64,000 nucleotides of DNA from VXLM01 sp034421575 (GCA_034421575.1 DAOUKG010000006.1:1-64000); one strand, 5' to 3'; positions 15,869-24,933 are shown, numbered from the stretch's first letter. The notes: a model not told the origin generated them from the sequence alone. Numbers and translations: made by a program.

Positions 15869-16716
15869 GTCATACCCAATTCGGCGCGGACGGCCTTGAG
15901 GCGGTCTACGTTTTCCTTGTCGGGGCCTTTCTTGTCGGCGCCCGGCACTTCGAGGAGGAATGGCACGTCGGCGAAGGCGGAATGCGACATGATGGTCTCA
16001 AAGCCTTCGAGTCCGATGTCGCCATCGCCGATATTCTCATGGCGGTCGACGCCGGAACCGAACTCAACCTTGGAGTCGTTCGCGTGGACGGCGGCGAGTC
16101 GTTCCAGGCCGATGGTCTCGTCGAATTCGGACATGGCGGCGTCGATGCCGTCAGGGTCGGCGATGCCGTAGCCAGCGCCGAAGCAGTGCTGGGTGTCGAG
16201 GCAGACCCAAATTCGGTCGCTGCCGACTTCATCGATCATCTTGCCAATCTCGGCAAACTTGGAGCCGATGTGGTCACCCGCGCCCGCGCTGTTTTCTATC
16301 AGGAGGCATACGTCGGGCGGGCTGTTTTCAATGATGGTCGCGAGAGCCAGGGTCGCCTGCTCGAAGACGGCGTCGAAGCCCCGTCCCTTGTGGCTGCCGG
16401 TGTGGAAGATCACTCCACGCGCGCCGAGCTGTCCGGCTGCCTCCATGTTGATGGTGAGAGAGTTTATGGACTTCTCAAGAAGGTCTGAAGGTCCGCCGAG
16501 GTTTACCAGGTAGCTTCCGTGAATGAAGGTGGGGGTGACTCCGTGTGTCTCGGACTTCTCGCGGAACTTGATAATCTCAGTCTCTGCGAGGGGCTTGAAG
16601 GCCCAAGAACGCGGGGAGGAGGCGAAGATCTGGATTGCCTCGGCTCCGATGCCCACCGCTCTGTCGATGGCCTTGCTGACGCCGCCTGCCGTTGAAACGT
16701 GCGCTCCGATTTTCAC
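15865..16716 (-). CDS. nfo: Endonuclease IV
   Basis: The 283-residue product is AP endonuclease family 2, which cuts DNA 5' of abasic sites using three zinc ions. Visible motifs are KIGAHVSTAGGVSKAI at the start, LLIENSAGAG (about 140-149), VCLDTQHCFGAGYG (about 174-187) and HANDSK.EFGSGVDRHENIG (about 215-234), with the His, Asp and Glu metal ligands. I choose the GTG at 16716, because translation then starts at the family's conserved (M)KIGAHVS and AAAGGAG-type sequence lies upstream; a GTG at 16728 would overlap the ribosome site. Confidence 0.93.
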   Translation of the reverse strand: MKIGAHVSTAGGVSKAIDRAVGIGAEAIQIFASSPRSWAFKPLAETEIIKFREKSETHGVTPTFIHGSYLVNLGGPSDLLEKSINSLTINMEAAGQLGARGVIFHTGSHKGRGFDAVFEQATLALATIIENSPPDVCLLIENSAGAGDHIGSKFAEIGKMIDEVGSDRIWVCLDTQHCFGAGYGIADPDGIDAAMSEFDETIGLERLAAVHANDSKVEFGSGVDRHENIGDGDIGLEGFETIMSHSAFADVPFLLEVPGADKKGPDKENVDRLKAVRAELGMT

Positions 16717-16728
16717 GGTATGGTGCAC

Positions 16729-16975
16729 TCCTTTGGGTGATTATAGGGGGTTGTGGGTTCTGGGTGCTAGGTTGCTGGAGCTTGAGTATCACCGCAGAGG
16801 GAGCGGAGAGCGCGGAGGGGGATGTTGTGGGTTCGGCTGTGGTTTGGAATGCTCAGGTTCAGACCATTCATGTCTAGTGAAGAAGGGATTTAGGGAACTG
16901 GATTCCGGCCTACGCCGGAATGACGGGGCAGGTGTTGAGGCGTTGCGTTCGGTATATCGTTTGAGCGCAGGTCGC
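16729..16975. other. Intergenic region between divergent genes, with repeats
   Basis: Contains a CACCGCAGAGGGAGCGGAG repeat (16790-16808) and a GATTCCGGCCTACGCCGGAA palindrome followed by TGACGG (16901-16926). I see no gene. Confidence 0.5.
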
Positions 16976-17003
16976 TTGACTTTCGGTGTCGGGGGGATAC
17001 AAT
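16976..17003 (+). promoter_or_regulatory. Sigma-70-type promoter for the HpcH aldolase gene
   Basis: TTGACT (16976-16981) and TACAAT (16998-17003) are 16 bases apart and lie about 40 bases upstream of the ATG at 17046. Confidence 0.65.
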
Positions 17004-17045
17004 CACTCGCGCCGAAAGGCCAACTTGAAATGGTATGTGTGAAGC

Positions 17046-17873
17046 ATGAACGGACAAGAGCTTAAGCAGAAAACAAGAGAGGGCGGTGTCGTCTACGGGA
17101 CGATGCTCAGCCTGGCAAGGAATCCCCGGTGGGCAGACGCGGTTGCGGAGTGGGGGCTGGACTACGTGGTAATCGACTCGGAGCACGCCTCACGTGGTCG
17201 AGCGGACATCGCAGACCTCCTGGCGGGACTCAAGGGGGTGGGGGTGGTGCCCATCGTCCGGGTGCCCATACCCAGCTCGCACTACGTGACGATGGCGATC
17301 GACGCGGGTGCGGAGGGTATTCTCGCGCCGTACTGTGAGACGGTAGAGGAGGTCCGAGAGGTCGTCGGGGCGACGAAGTGGCTCCCGATGAAAGGTGAGT
17401 ATGTCGAACGCGCGATGACGACGGGTGAGTTCCCCAGCGACGATACCAAGGCCTATCTCGAGGCGCGCAACAAGAACAACGTGTGCATCATCGGCATCGA
17501 GAGCGAGCCGGCGGTGAAGAATTTGCCTGAGATCCTGGAGATAGAAGGCATCGACGCAATTTTCGTGGGGCCGAACGACTTCAGCACGTCGTATGGGATA
17601 CCGGACGACACGGAGCATCCCGACTATGAGTCGGCGCTGCGGACGGTCATCGCGACATGCGGCGAGCATAACGTGCCGGTGCTGGTGCACCATCAGACGG
17701 TCGACCTGACGAAGAAGTGGCTCCGCGAAGGAGCGCGGTTCGTGCTGTACAGCTCCGACCGGCGGCTTGTGCATAACGCCATCCGGGCGGAGTTCGGAGA
17801 GGTACGCGCGGTGGGCGCGGAGATCACGGGCGAGGAGTCGGCGGACATCGGCGAGTCGGAAGAAATCGTCTAG
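17046..17873 (+). CDS. HpcH/HpaI-type 2-keto-acid aldolase
   Basis: The 275-residue product has the HpcH/HpaI barrel signatures. These are GGVVYGTMLSLARNP (about 13-27), the metal/catalytic acidic segment YVVIDSEHASRG (about 40-51), VVPIVRVP (about 67-74) with the pyruvate-binding Arg, AGAEGILAPYCETVEEV (about 87-103), IGIESEPAVKNL (about 148-159) with the metal-binding Glu, and GPNDFSTSYG with the metal-binding Asp (about 177-186). Such class II aldolases cleave or form 2-keto-3-deoxy acids releasing pyruvate. It is followed after nine bases by an SMP-30 lactonase, which suggests sugar-acid breakdown. Confidence 0.88.
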   Translation: MNGQELKQKTREGGVVYGTMLSLARNPRWADAVAEWGLDYVVIDSEHASRGRADIADLLAGLKGVGVVPIVRVPIPSSHYVTMAIDAGAEGILAPYCETVEEVREVVGATKWLPMKGEYVERAMTTGEFPSDDTKAYLEARNKNNVCIIGIESEPAVKNLPEILEIEGIDAIFVGPNDFSTSYGIPDDTEHPDYESALRTVIATCGEHNVPVLVHHQTVDLTKKWLREGARFVLYSSDRRLVHNAIRAEFGEVRAVGAEITGEESADIGESEEIV

Positions 17874-17882
17874 GAGGCGGAC

Positions 17883-18782
17883 ATGTCCTGGCATTTTGAG
17901 CACGTGGACGGTCCGTACGGCAACGTTACCGAGGGACCTGCGTGGGACGGAGAGGCGCTGCTATTCACGAGCATCCAGCAGTCTCGCATCATGCGGTACG
18001 ACCCGGCGACGGGCAAGTCAACGGTCTACCGTGAGGACACGAACTACGCAAATGGCCTGATGCTCGATCCGGATGGCGTGCTTTTCGCATGTGAGGGAGG
18101 TGCGCGGCGTGTCGTGCGGTACGAGGATGACGGCTCAGCTACCTCGCTTACGGACGGGTTCGAGGGGAAACGGCTGAACATACCGAATGACCTCGCCATC
18201 GATTTGGAGGGCAGGGTGTGGTTCACCGATCCGTACTACGAGGGGTCGGGCGGAGACTGGACCGAGGACGTGGCGAACAAGGACCTCGACCACGACTCGG
18301 TGTACCGTCTCGATCCGCGGGCCGACGGGTCATGGTCGATCACTCGCGTGACGTTTGATACGACACGTCCGAACGGGCTGCTGTTCTCGCTCGATCACAG
18401 CGTCCTGTACGTGGCACAGAGCGGCCGGCTTGAAGAAGAGCTAAGGCAGTTGCGAGCGTATCCCGTCAATGAAGATGGCTCGCTGGGGGAGATGGAGGTG
18501 CTCCACGACTTCGGTGCGCATCGGGGAATCGACGGGATGTGTCTCGATACGGAGGGAAACCTCGTCGCCACGGCCGGTTGGGCGCAAGGCGGGCCGGGAC
18601 CGTCGATCTACGTGTTCTCGCCGTCGGGAGAGGTGCTTGAGCGGCACGAAGTCCCGGTCGACCGGCCGACGAACTGCACGTTCGCCGAGGATAATCTCTC
18701 GGTACTGTACGTTACGACCATCGACGGATACCTGTTCCGCGTTGAGACGGAGCGGCAGGGGCGGCTGTTGTATCCGGCATAA
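17883..18782 (+). CDS. SMP-30/gluconolactonase-family protein
   Basis: The 299-residue product is a six-bladed propeller of the SMP-30/gluconolaconase/LRE family. Metal ligands expected in the family are present: Glu17 (TEGPAWD), Asn in NIPNDLAID (about 101-109) and Asp in GIDGMCLD (about 216-223). FTDPYYEG and the final TNCTF also fit. It would hydrolyse a sugar lactone to the acid, the step before dehydration and aldolase cleavage, in line with the upstream HpcH aldolase. GGAGG lies before the ATG. Confidence 0.88.
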   Translation: MSWHFEHVDGPYGNVTEGPAWDGEALLFTSIQQSRIMRYDPATGKSTVYREDTNYANGLMLDPDGVLFACEGGARRVVRYEDDGSATSLTDGFEGKRLNIPNDLAIDLEGRVWFTDPYYEGSGGDWTEDVANKDLDHDSVYRLDPRADGSWSITRVTFDTTRPNGLLFSLDHSVLYVAQSGRLEEELRQLRAYPVNEDGSLGEMEVLHDFGAHRGIDGMCLDTEGNLVATAGWAQGGPGPSIYVFSPSGEVLERHEVPVDRPTNCTFAEDNLSVLYVTTIDGYLFRVETERQGRLLYPA

Positions 18783-18819
18783 GTCGCCGTCACGTTGCCA
18801 TATATACCCTGTGACTCTG

Positions 18820-18846
18820 GATTCCGGACTTCGTCGGAATGACGGA
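18820..18846. repeat. GGATTCCGGA...GGAATGACGG palindrome
   Basis: GGATTCCGGACTTCGTCGGA then ATGACGG forms a short hairpin between the lactonase and oxidoreductase genes. Same class as 16901-16926 and 21656-21683. Confidence 0.6.
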
Positions 18847-18872
18847 AGAGGGGTTTTTGAAGAGGAGATTGG

Positions 18873-19931
18873 ATGGACACGATTAGAATCGGGATTGTAG
18901 GGGCGGGGGCGAATACGAGGAGCAAGCACATACCGGGCTTCCAGGAGTTGGAAGGCGTCGAAGTCGTCTCGGTGGCCAACAGGAGCAGGGAGTCGGGCCA
19001 GCGTGCGGCAGACGAGTTCGGGATAGCGACTGTCTACGACGATCCCTTCGATCTGATTGCTGCAGATGATAGCGACGCGATCTGCATCGGAACGTGGCCG
19101 TATATGCACAAGCCGCTGGTGCTTGCCGCGCTTGAGGCCAACAAGCATGTGCTGACCGAGGCGCGGCTTGCGATGAATGCCCAGCAGGCCCATGAGATGC
19201 TGTATGCCTCCAGGCTGCGTCCTAACCTGATTACGCAGGTGGTGCCCGGTCCGATCACGTACGGTGTAGACCAGACCATCATCGACACAATCAACGAAGG
19301 TACTCTCGGCGAGTTGCTGTCGGTGGACATTGGCATTTCGGCGTTCGATCCCTCGCAGGGGATGCAGGGGCCGTTCCTGAATCGCGATCTGCCGTTCCTG
19401 TGGCGGCATGACCGCGATCTCAACGGGATGAACGTGATGCTGATGGGGGTGTGGTACGAGGCGATCATGCGATGGATGGGACCCGCATCGAGCATCACGG
19501 CATTGACGCGGACGAACGTGAAGTCCCGCCGGGACGCCGATTCGGGGATGCTTCGCACGGTGGCTCCGCCGGACCTCGTAGAGATCCTCGCGGAGATGTA
19601 TGCAGGGCCGCTCCTGCACCTGCGAGTGAGCGAGGTCACGGGTCTGGGGCCAAACCAGATGTGGATGTTCGGGAGCGATGCGACCCTGCACGTGGATTTT
19701 GAGCGAATAACTGTTGATATTGCCGAGAGTGGACAGACTCAGTTCACCAACGTGCCGATACCTGACGAGAAGCGGCACCACTGGCGTGTCGAGGAAGAGT
19801 TCGTGAACGCGATTCGGGGCATCGAGAAGGTGACGCGGCAGACGTTTGAGGACGGCGTTCGATACATGGAGTTCACCGAGGCGGTGCTGAGGAGCTCGCA
19901 GACGGGCCGGAAGGTGCATTTGCCGCTGTAG
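18873..19931 (+). CDS. Gfo/Idh/MocA-family oxidoreductase
   Basis: The 352-residue product has the N-terminal Rossmann motif IGIVGAGANTRSKHIPGF (about 6-23) and GTWPYMHKPLVLAALEANKHVLTE (73-96). The family's EKP motif, whose Lys is catalytic in many members, is here Glu96-Ala97-Arg98. The C-terminal alpha/beta domain shows VMLMGVWYEAIMRWMG and LGPNQMWMFGSDATLHV. Some Gfo/Idh proteins without the Lys have lost dehydrogenase activity or use another base, so function is uncertain. GAGGAG precedes the ATG. Its place after the aldolase and lactonase suggests sugar metabolism. Confidence 0.85.
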   Translation: MDTIRIGIVGAGANTRSKHIPGFQELEGVEVVSVANRSRESGQRAADEFGIATVYDDPFDLIAADDSDAICIGTWPYMHKPLVLAALEANKHVLTEARLAMNAQQAHEMLYASRLRPNLITQVVPGPITYGVDQTIIDTINEGTLGELLSVDIGISAFDPSQGMQGPFLNRDLPFLWRHDRDLNGMNVMLMGVWYEAIMRWMGPASSITALTRTNVKSRRDADSGMLRTVAPPDLVEILAEMYAGPLLHLRVSEVTGLGPNQMWMFGSDATLHVDFERITVDIAESGQTQFTNVPIPDEKRHHWRVEEEFVNAIRGIEKVTRQTFEDGVRYMEFTEAVLRSSQTGRKVHLPL

Positions 19932-19961
19932 CGGGTCGACTCATCAGTCGAAGGAGCGGCC

Positions 19962-20636
19962 ATGCCGGGTGGGGAGACCCTCTACGACCGGGTAGACGAC
20001 GCCATTCAACGCGGCGAGGTCTGGCGCGCCAAGGATATCCTTCGCGGGAACATTCGGCTGCGCGGGTACGATGTCGATCTGTACGAGCGGTACGGGAGAC
20101 TGCTTCTCGAAATTGGAGAGATGGTTGAGGCCGGGAAATACCTCTTCCTCTCCGGACGGCGTTCGCCGGAATATGAGCAAACGATCTCCACATATCTTGA
20201 ACGGCACGTAACGAATCCGGAGCACATGTACTTCTCGTTCCCCAGGGCCGCTCGTCTGAACGACATCGACGAGTACCCTGAGGAAGTGCGGCGGACATTG
20301 GAGTCGATTGATTTTCCGGTTGCGCTTGACGGGAGGCTCTACGCTCTTAAGAGGTGGCGCGAGCACGAGGAAAGGATGAGAGCGAGGGAACCTGCCCAAC
20401 CGCAGCCGACGCGAGTTTTCATACCCATGGTGAGTTTCCGGTGGAGAACCGTGTGGCCCGTGCTGCCTCGCGAAAAGGCTCAGAAAGTGGTTCAGCATAA
20501 GGCGATGCTGACGCTCGTAAGATCTCCGGGGCCTTTGGAGACTTTCATTACCGCTCTCATCAACCTCGTTCTGTTTATCTGCTTGGCGGTGGGACTGTGG
20601 GTCGTGGTGGAGTGGTTGGCGGGGCGTATTTTCTAA
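19962..20636 (+). CDS. DUF6584-like protein with C-terminal membrane helix
   Basis: The 224-residue product starts with a tetratricopeptide-like helical part, RVDDAIQRGEVWRAKDILRG then LRGYDVDLYERYGRLLLEIGEMVEAGKYLFLSG (about residues 10-65), which resembles DUF6584. A single hydrophobic helix near the end (about residues 195-217, LINLVLFICLAVGLWVVVEWL) would anchor it in the membrane with the soluble part inside. The function is unknown. It lies 30 bases after the oxidoreductase and 19 before a nuclease-family gene, so the three may be co-transcribed. Confidence 0.65.
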   Translation: MPGGETLYDRVDDAIQRGEVWRAKDILRGNIRLRGYDVDLYERYGRLLLEIGEMVEAGKYLFLSGRRSPEYEQTISTYLERHVTNPEHMYFSFPRAARLNDIDEYPEEVRRTLESIDFPVALDGRLYALKRWREHEERMRAREPAQPQPTRVFIPMVSFRWRTVWPVLPREKAQKVVQHKAMLTLVRSPGPLETFITALINLVLFICLAVGLWVVVEWLAGRIF

Positions 20637-20655
20637 GGTATACAGGCGGTAGTTC

Positions 20656-21609
20656 ATGACATACGAACGCAGCGAGTATCCACAATGGTCGTGGTCGCAC
20701 AGCAGGCGGACGACGTTTCAGGAGTGTCCCCGGAAGTACTACTACCAGTATTACGGGTCGCATAACGGTTGGGAGGAGACGGCGCCGGAGAGCGCTCAAC
20801 TGGCATACCGGCTGAAGAATCTGACGAGTCTGCCGCTCGAGATCGGGGCGGCGGTACACGAAGCGGCATCTACGGCGATACACCGGGCTCGATCCGGGGC
20901 GTCGACACCGACTGCGGACGAGATGTATGACGCGGCGAGGGACCGCTTGAACAAGGCGTGGGCGGAGTCTCAAGACCAGACGGAGTGGGAGCGGTCGCCG
21001 AAGTGGCGGAGGATGTTTCATGAGTTCTACTACGACACGGGAATAGGTGAGAACAGGATCGCGGAGTCGAGGGATGCTCTGCGGACGTGCTTCGATAACC
21101 TGCTGGTCTCGAAGAGTTTTCGTGAAGCGGTCGCTGCCCCGTTCGTCGAGGTGAAAAACGTTGAAGAGTTCGCGACCTTCTACATCGACGAGACGCCGAT
21201 TCACGCGGTACCTGACTTGGTCTACCGAAAGGGTGACGATACTTGGACGGTCGTTGACTGGAAGTCGGGCAGGCGGGAGGAGGACGACAGGGAGCAGGCT
21301 TTGGTGTATGCGCTGTTCTTGCGGGAGTTGCACGGCGTTCGAGGGCCGGACATCAGTGTGCGAATCGAGCGGCTGGCCCTGGGTACTGCGGAGGACTACG
21401 CCTACACTCAGGAGGACCTCGACGATGGCGTGGACGCGATACGCGACAGTATTGCGGCCATGCGGGGGTATCTTGACGATGTCGAGTTGAACGCGCCGAA
21501 TGAGAAGGAGGGTTTCCCGCTGAGGTCGGACACGTCTGTCTGTAAGTTCTGCAATTTCTATGGTCTGGACAGGGAGGAGATTGCGGCGGTGCAGGAAGGG
21601 CCGTTTTAA
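20656..21609 (+). CDS. PD-(D/E)XK nuclease-superfamily protein (Cas4/RecB-like)
   Basis: The 317-residue product has the nuclease core H68 (GAAVHEA), Asp187 (AVPDLVY), Asp201 and Lys203 (VVDWKSG) and a Gln-Tyr-like motif EQALVYALFL (about 213-222). It belongs to the PDDEXK_1 group with Cas4, AddB and RecB C-termini. Cys24 (FQECPRKYYY) and Cys296/Cys299 (CKFC) match three of the four cysteines of the iron-sulphur cluster in those proteins, but the fourth position is Asp305. No CRISPR array or recombinase gene is nearby, so it is a stand-alone nuclease of unknown role. Confidence 0.82.
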   Translation: MTYERSEYPQWSWSHSRRTTFQECPRKYYYQYYGSHNGWEETAPESAQLAYRLKNLTSLPLEIGAAVHEAASTAIHRARSGASTPTADEMYDAARDRLNKAWAESQDQTEWERSPKWRRMFHEFYYDTGIGENRIAESRDALRTCFDNLLVSKSFREAVAAPFVEVKNVEEFATFYIDETPIHAVPDLVYRKGDDTWTVVDWKSGRREEDDREQALVYALFLRELHGVRGPDISVRIERLALGTAEDYAYTQEDLDDGVDAIRDSIAAMRGYLDDVELNAPNEKEGFPLRSDTSVCKFCNFYGLDREEIAAVQEGPF

Positions 21610-21655
21610 GGGGATGTGGCGGAGTAACAAAGTGGGGTTGAGTTTGCCGGGAGAT

Positions 21656-21683
21656 GGATTCCCGCCTTCGCGGGAATGACGGG
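21656..21683. repeat. GGATTCCCGCCTTCGCGGGAATGACGG palindrome
   Basis: A near-perfect hairpin built from ATTCCCGC and GCGGGAAT with a short loop, in the spacer before the first DapA-like gene. A TAGAAT box at 21769-21774 may be the -10 of that gene. Confidence 0.65.
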
Positions 21684-21818
21684 TGTGAGGTTTGGAATGT
21701 TGATTTCGACAAACGAAGGATGCTTGAGGATATGAGAACGGCGGGTTTCTGAATTGGTAAGTTGGGCGTAGAATAAGGGCGACAATTTGGAAGCGATGTA
21801 TGAATTGAGGAGGGAACC

Positions 21819-22766
21819 ATGAACCTGGAGGAAATCAAGAGTCTGATAATTGGGCCCATGGCGACGGTGGGGACACCGTTCGACGATGAATTCGAGGTCG
21901 ATTACGGGAAGTTCTACAACCTGACGCAGTGGTGGGTCGATCAAGGGCTGGTGAAGGGCAGGGCGGTCATCAAGGTCGCGGCGGCGATGGGCGAGGGCCC
22001 GCAGCTTCGGGACGAGGAATGGCCGGCGCTGCTGCGCACGGCGGTCCAGGCGGCGGACGGCAAGGCCGCTATCCTGTGCGGGTTGCACTACAAGGACACG
22101 ATTCGCCAGATAGAGGACGCGAAGAAGGCGCAGGACATGGGGGCTATCGGTCTGCAGATCTCTCCCCCTGTACACAACGGGCCGACTCGCGGGGACGTTC
22201 TACGGTTCTATGAGGACGTGTCGAACGCCATCGACATCGGGATAATGGTCTATAACACGATGGGGATGCTCGGCGATCTGATCACTCCCGACGACTACCG
22301 CACCATGGCCGACTTCGACAACGTAGTCGCGATCAAGTGGGCGGCGCCAGGGTACCCCTACGAGGCGATATTCGACCTCAAGGACAAGGTCAACATCATC
22401 GACAACACGAAGGACCCGACGCGCAACCACCGGATGGGTGGCCGCGGCTTCATCAACTGGACGTCGGAGATTTATCCGGCTCACGACCTGGCGGTATGGG
22501 ACCTGATGGAGGAAGGCAAGTACGAAGAGGCCCGTACACTCTGGTTCAGTGTGTACGACGATCTGAGCGAATTCTATGCCAAGACCGGGGCCGAATCCGG
22601 CGGTCAGGCCCGCGTTAAGAAGGGCATGATGAAGGTCATGGGGATGGACATCGGCGACTCCCGTCCGCCCTCTCAGCCTTTGTCGGAGGCCGAGTTGGAC
22701 GAGCTTCGAGAGATGCTGATTGGGCTCGGCTTCCCGGTGCCGGAACGAGAGGCGGTGTTGGTGTAG
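21819..22766 (+). CDS. Dihydrodipicolinate synthase-family lyase, paralogue 1
   Basis: The 315-residue product is a DapA/NAL-superfamily barrel. The Schiff-base Lys173 (AIKWAAP) and the proton-relay Tyr145 (IMVYNT) are present. The usual GTTGE substrate loop is instead AAAMGEG (about 54-60), so it is not a standard dihydrodipicolinate synthase. It shares long stretches with the next gene, for example GLVK..AVIKVAAAMGEGP and CGLHYKDT. Such proteins cleave or condense pyruvate-containing acids (KDG, 5-keto-4-deoxyglucarate, trans-o-hydroxybenzylidene pyruvate). GAGGAGGGA precedes the ATG. Confidence 0.87.
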   Translation: MNLEEIKSLIIGPMATVGTPFDDEFEVDYGKFYNLTQWWVDQGLVKGRAVIKVAAAMGEGPQLRDEEWPALLRTAVQAADGKAAILCGLHYKDTIRQIEDAKKAQDMGAIGLQISPPVHNGPTRGDVLRFYEDVSNAIDIGIMVYNTMGMLGDLITPDDYRTMADFDNVVAIKWAAPGYPYEAIFDLKDKVNIIDNTKDPTRNHRMGGRGFINWTSEIYPAHDLAVWDLMEEGKYEEARTLWFSVYDDLSEFYAKTGAESGGQARVKKGMMKVMGMDIGDSRPPSQPLSEAELDELREMLIGLGFPVPEREAVLV

Positions 22767-22871
22767 GGGAGAGAAAGTAGAAAGAATTGCGTAGAAAGTA
22801 GTGGGTAGCGCCTGCAGGCGTGCTCGCGCCTAACGATGCGGGTTAGTAATTACGTAGGGGTGCTGGCGTGG

Positions 22872-22877
22872 TATAAT
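22872..22877 (+). promoter_or_regulatory. Consensus -10 box TATAAT before DapA-like paralogue 2
   Basis: TATAAT at 22872-22877 lies 30 bases upstream of the ATG at 22907; no good -35 is seen at 17 bases. The spacer before it contains GTAGAAAGTAG-type runs (22773-22800). Confidence 0.4.
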
Positions 22878-22906
22878 CTCGCCAGTTTAAGAATGAGGGA
22901 GAAGGT

Positions 22907-23839
22907 ATGGATCGAGCAGAACTTCGTGAGCTAATTCAAGGGCCGATAGCGACGGTGCCGACGCCGTTCGACGACGACTTCGAGGTCGACTTCGGGCGGA
23001 TGTATGAGTTGACGCAGCAGTGGGTTGACGAGGGTCTTGTGAAAGGCAAGGCGGTCATCAAGGTGGCTGCGGCCATGGGTGAAGGTCCAATGCTGAAGGA
23101 TGAGGAGTGGCCTCTGCTGCTCCGCACGGTGGTACAGGCGGCGAAGGATCGTGCGTCCATCGTGTGCGGCCTTCACTACAAGGACACGAAGCGCACCATC
23201 GAGGACGCGAAGATCGCCCAGGACTTGGGGGCCATCGGTCTGCAGATATGTCCTCCCATCTTCAACCTGCCGAGCCAGAACGACCTGATCGACTACTACA
23301 GCGACATCTCGGACAACATCGACATCGGGATCATGGTCTACTGCACGCAGTGGATGCCCGGCGGTCTCGTGGAGGTCGATACGATCATGCGGATGGAGGA
23401 CATCCCGCAGGTGGCGTCGATCAAGTGGAGTCCTCCGCCGGACGGCAAGCAGGAGGACATCGCGAAATTCACGCACATATTCAGCGTGATCGAGAACGGC
23501 GGATCGCCCGCGGAGAGCCACAAGCTGGGGGGTCGCGGGTACATCAACCTCACTGCAGAGGCATACCCGCCGCACGACTTGGAGATATGGGACTATCTCG
23601 AATCGGGTCGGTACGACGAGGCGCAGACACTCTGGGACAAGGTGAACGATCCCCTCCGCGATTACTCGGCGAAGGTCGATGAGCGTTCCGGGGGACAAGG
23701 CAGGGTCAAGAAGGGACTGTCGTACCTGATGGGCAAGCCTGCCGGAGCGTCCCGCCCACCGTCCAAGCCTCTGAACCAAGAGGAACTCGACGAACTGCGA
23801 GAGATCCTGGTCGGCTTCGGCTGGCCGGTCGTCAACTAA
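22907..23839 (+). CDS. Dihydrodipicolinate synthase-family lyase, paralogue 2
   Basis: The 310-residue product is a close paralogue of the preceding gene, with Tyr145 (IMVYCT) and Lys173 (SIKWSPP) at identical positions and the same AAAMGEG loop. Differences concentrate around residues 117-160 and 175-200, the region that shapes the substrate pocket, so the two copies probably differ in substrate. Both end with a SRPPS.PL...ELDELRE(I/M)L tail. It looks like a tandem duplication with later divergence. Confidence 0.87.
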   Translation: MDRAELRELIQGPIATVPTPFDDDFEVDFGRMYELTQQWVDEGLVKGKAVIKVAAAMGEGPMLKDEEWPLLLRTVVQAAKDRASIVCGLHYKDTKRTIEDAKIAQDLGAIGLQICPPIFNLPSQNDLIDYYSDISDNIDIGIMVYCTQWMPGGLVEVDTIMRMEDIPQVASIKWSPPPDGKQEDIAKFTHIFSVIENGGSPAESHKLGGRGYINLTAEAYPPHDLEIWDYLESGRYDEAQTLWDKVNDPLRDYSAKVDERSGGQGRVKKGLSYLMGKPAGASRPPSKPLNQEELDELREILVGFGWPVVN

Positions 23840-23919
23840 CGTGATCTAAACATGCCTGTTAGGACTTTGATTCCGGCGGGCAGGACTGCGACAAGAAGCA
23901 AACGCACTAGGAGGATCGA

Positions 23920-24885
23920 ATGATAACGGTTGATGAGGCAAAGCAGAAAATGGACGGCGTCGTCATCCCCTTGGCGACGATTTTCAAAGAGGACAAGTCG
24001 CTCGACGTCGACGCCACACAGGAGAATGTGCAGTGGATCGTCGACCAGGGAGCGGCCCCGGGCAACACCGTGTTCATCGCCGTCGGCTCCGGCGGAGACT
24101 TCACGGTCATGACGACCGATGAGCGTAAGGCGGCCATCAAGGCCATCGCCGACGTGGCGGTGCCGAATGGCATCCCGACGTTCGCGAGCGTGCAGAGCAC
24201 GGACATTCGCGCGACTATCGAGCTGTGCCAGTGGTGCGAAGAGGTCGGCATCGACATCGTGCAGATGAGCAGCGCGTACTACTATGACGTGCACAAGGGT
24301 GATCTCATCGAGTGGGTACACGAGGTAGCCAAGCACACGGAGGTCGGATTTGCGGCCTACAGCCACTGGTACTCCGGCTCCAAGTACGACATGACGATGG
24401 ACGTGGCCGAGGAGATCATGAAGGTCCGGAACACGGTCGCGGTGAAGTGGGGTTCTCCCGACATAGCCAACTACCTGGCGGGCATCAAGTACTTCGTCCC
24501 ACGGGCGGCGGTCGTGAACAACGGGCCACTGAGCATCTACGGGCACATGCTGGGCGTGAAGGCATGGGTCAGCCACGTGCCCAACTTCTATCCGGCGCAC
24601 TCCATCGCAGTACACGAGCTCATGACCGCAGGGATGTACGATGAGGCTCAGCGAGTGTTCGACGAGTTCAACGCGCCGTACTCTCGGATTCGGGGAGCCA
24701 TCGGTTCTCAGACCGCGGGCGAGGGAGTCTTCGTCAAGCCGTTCATGAAGTACATGGGTCGACCGTACGGGCCGTCCAGGCTGCCGTCCCGCGACTCGGT
24801 CGTGACGCCGGAGATCGAGGGCATGATCGCCGACCTAATGAGCAAGGCGGACTCGATCGTCGAGAGCGCGAAGGCATTGGCGTAA
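23920..24885 (+). CDS. Dihydrodipicolinate synthase-family lyase, paralogue 3
   Basis: The 321-residue product is a more distant member, with Tyr147 (GFAAYSHW) and Lys176 (AVKWGSP). It has VGSGGDFTVMTTDERK (about 55-70) where DapA has the GTTGE...L...E segment. It shares with paralogues 1 and 2 the C-terminal SRLPS tail and the IxGRG/MLGVKAWVSHVPNFYPAHSIAVHEL-type segment (about 210-232) that replaces the last barrel helices. AGGAGG precedes the ATG. Substrate unknown. Confidence 0.85.
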   Translation: MITVDEAKQKMDGVVIPLATIFKEDKSLDVDATQENVQWIVDQGAAPGNTVFIAVGSGGDFTVMTTDERKAAIKAIADVAVPNGIPTFASVQSTDIRATIELCQWCEEVGIDIVQMSSAYYYDVHKGDLIEWVHEVAKHTEVGFAAYSHWYSGSKYDMTMDVAEEIMKVRNTVAVKWGSPDIANYLAGIKYFVPRAAVVNNGPLSIYGHMLGVKAWVSHVPNFYPAHSIAVHELMTAGMYDEAQRVFDEFNAPYSRIRGAIGSQTAGEGVFVKPFMKYMGRPYGPSRLPSRDSVVTPEIEGMIADLMSKADSIVESAKALA

Positions 24886-24933
24886 GGCTCGGATTATCGG
24901 ATCGGTCGTTGCCGGTAGCATAGGAATTCTGGG

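Noticed and set aside
18441..19919. A 492-codon open frame on the minus strand opposite the lactonase and Gfo/Idh genes
   Set aside because: The plus strand has two genes with clear family motifs. The minus frame has no family pattern and is rich in Arg, Pro and His, as antisense frames in GC-rich genes are.
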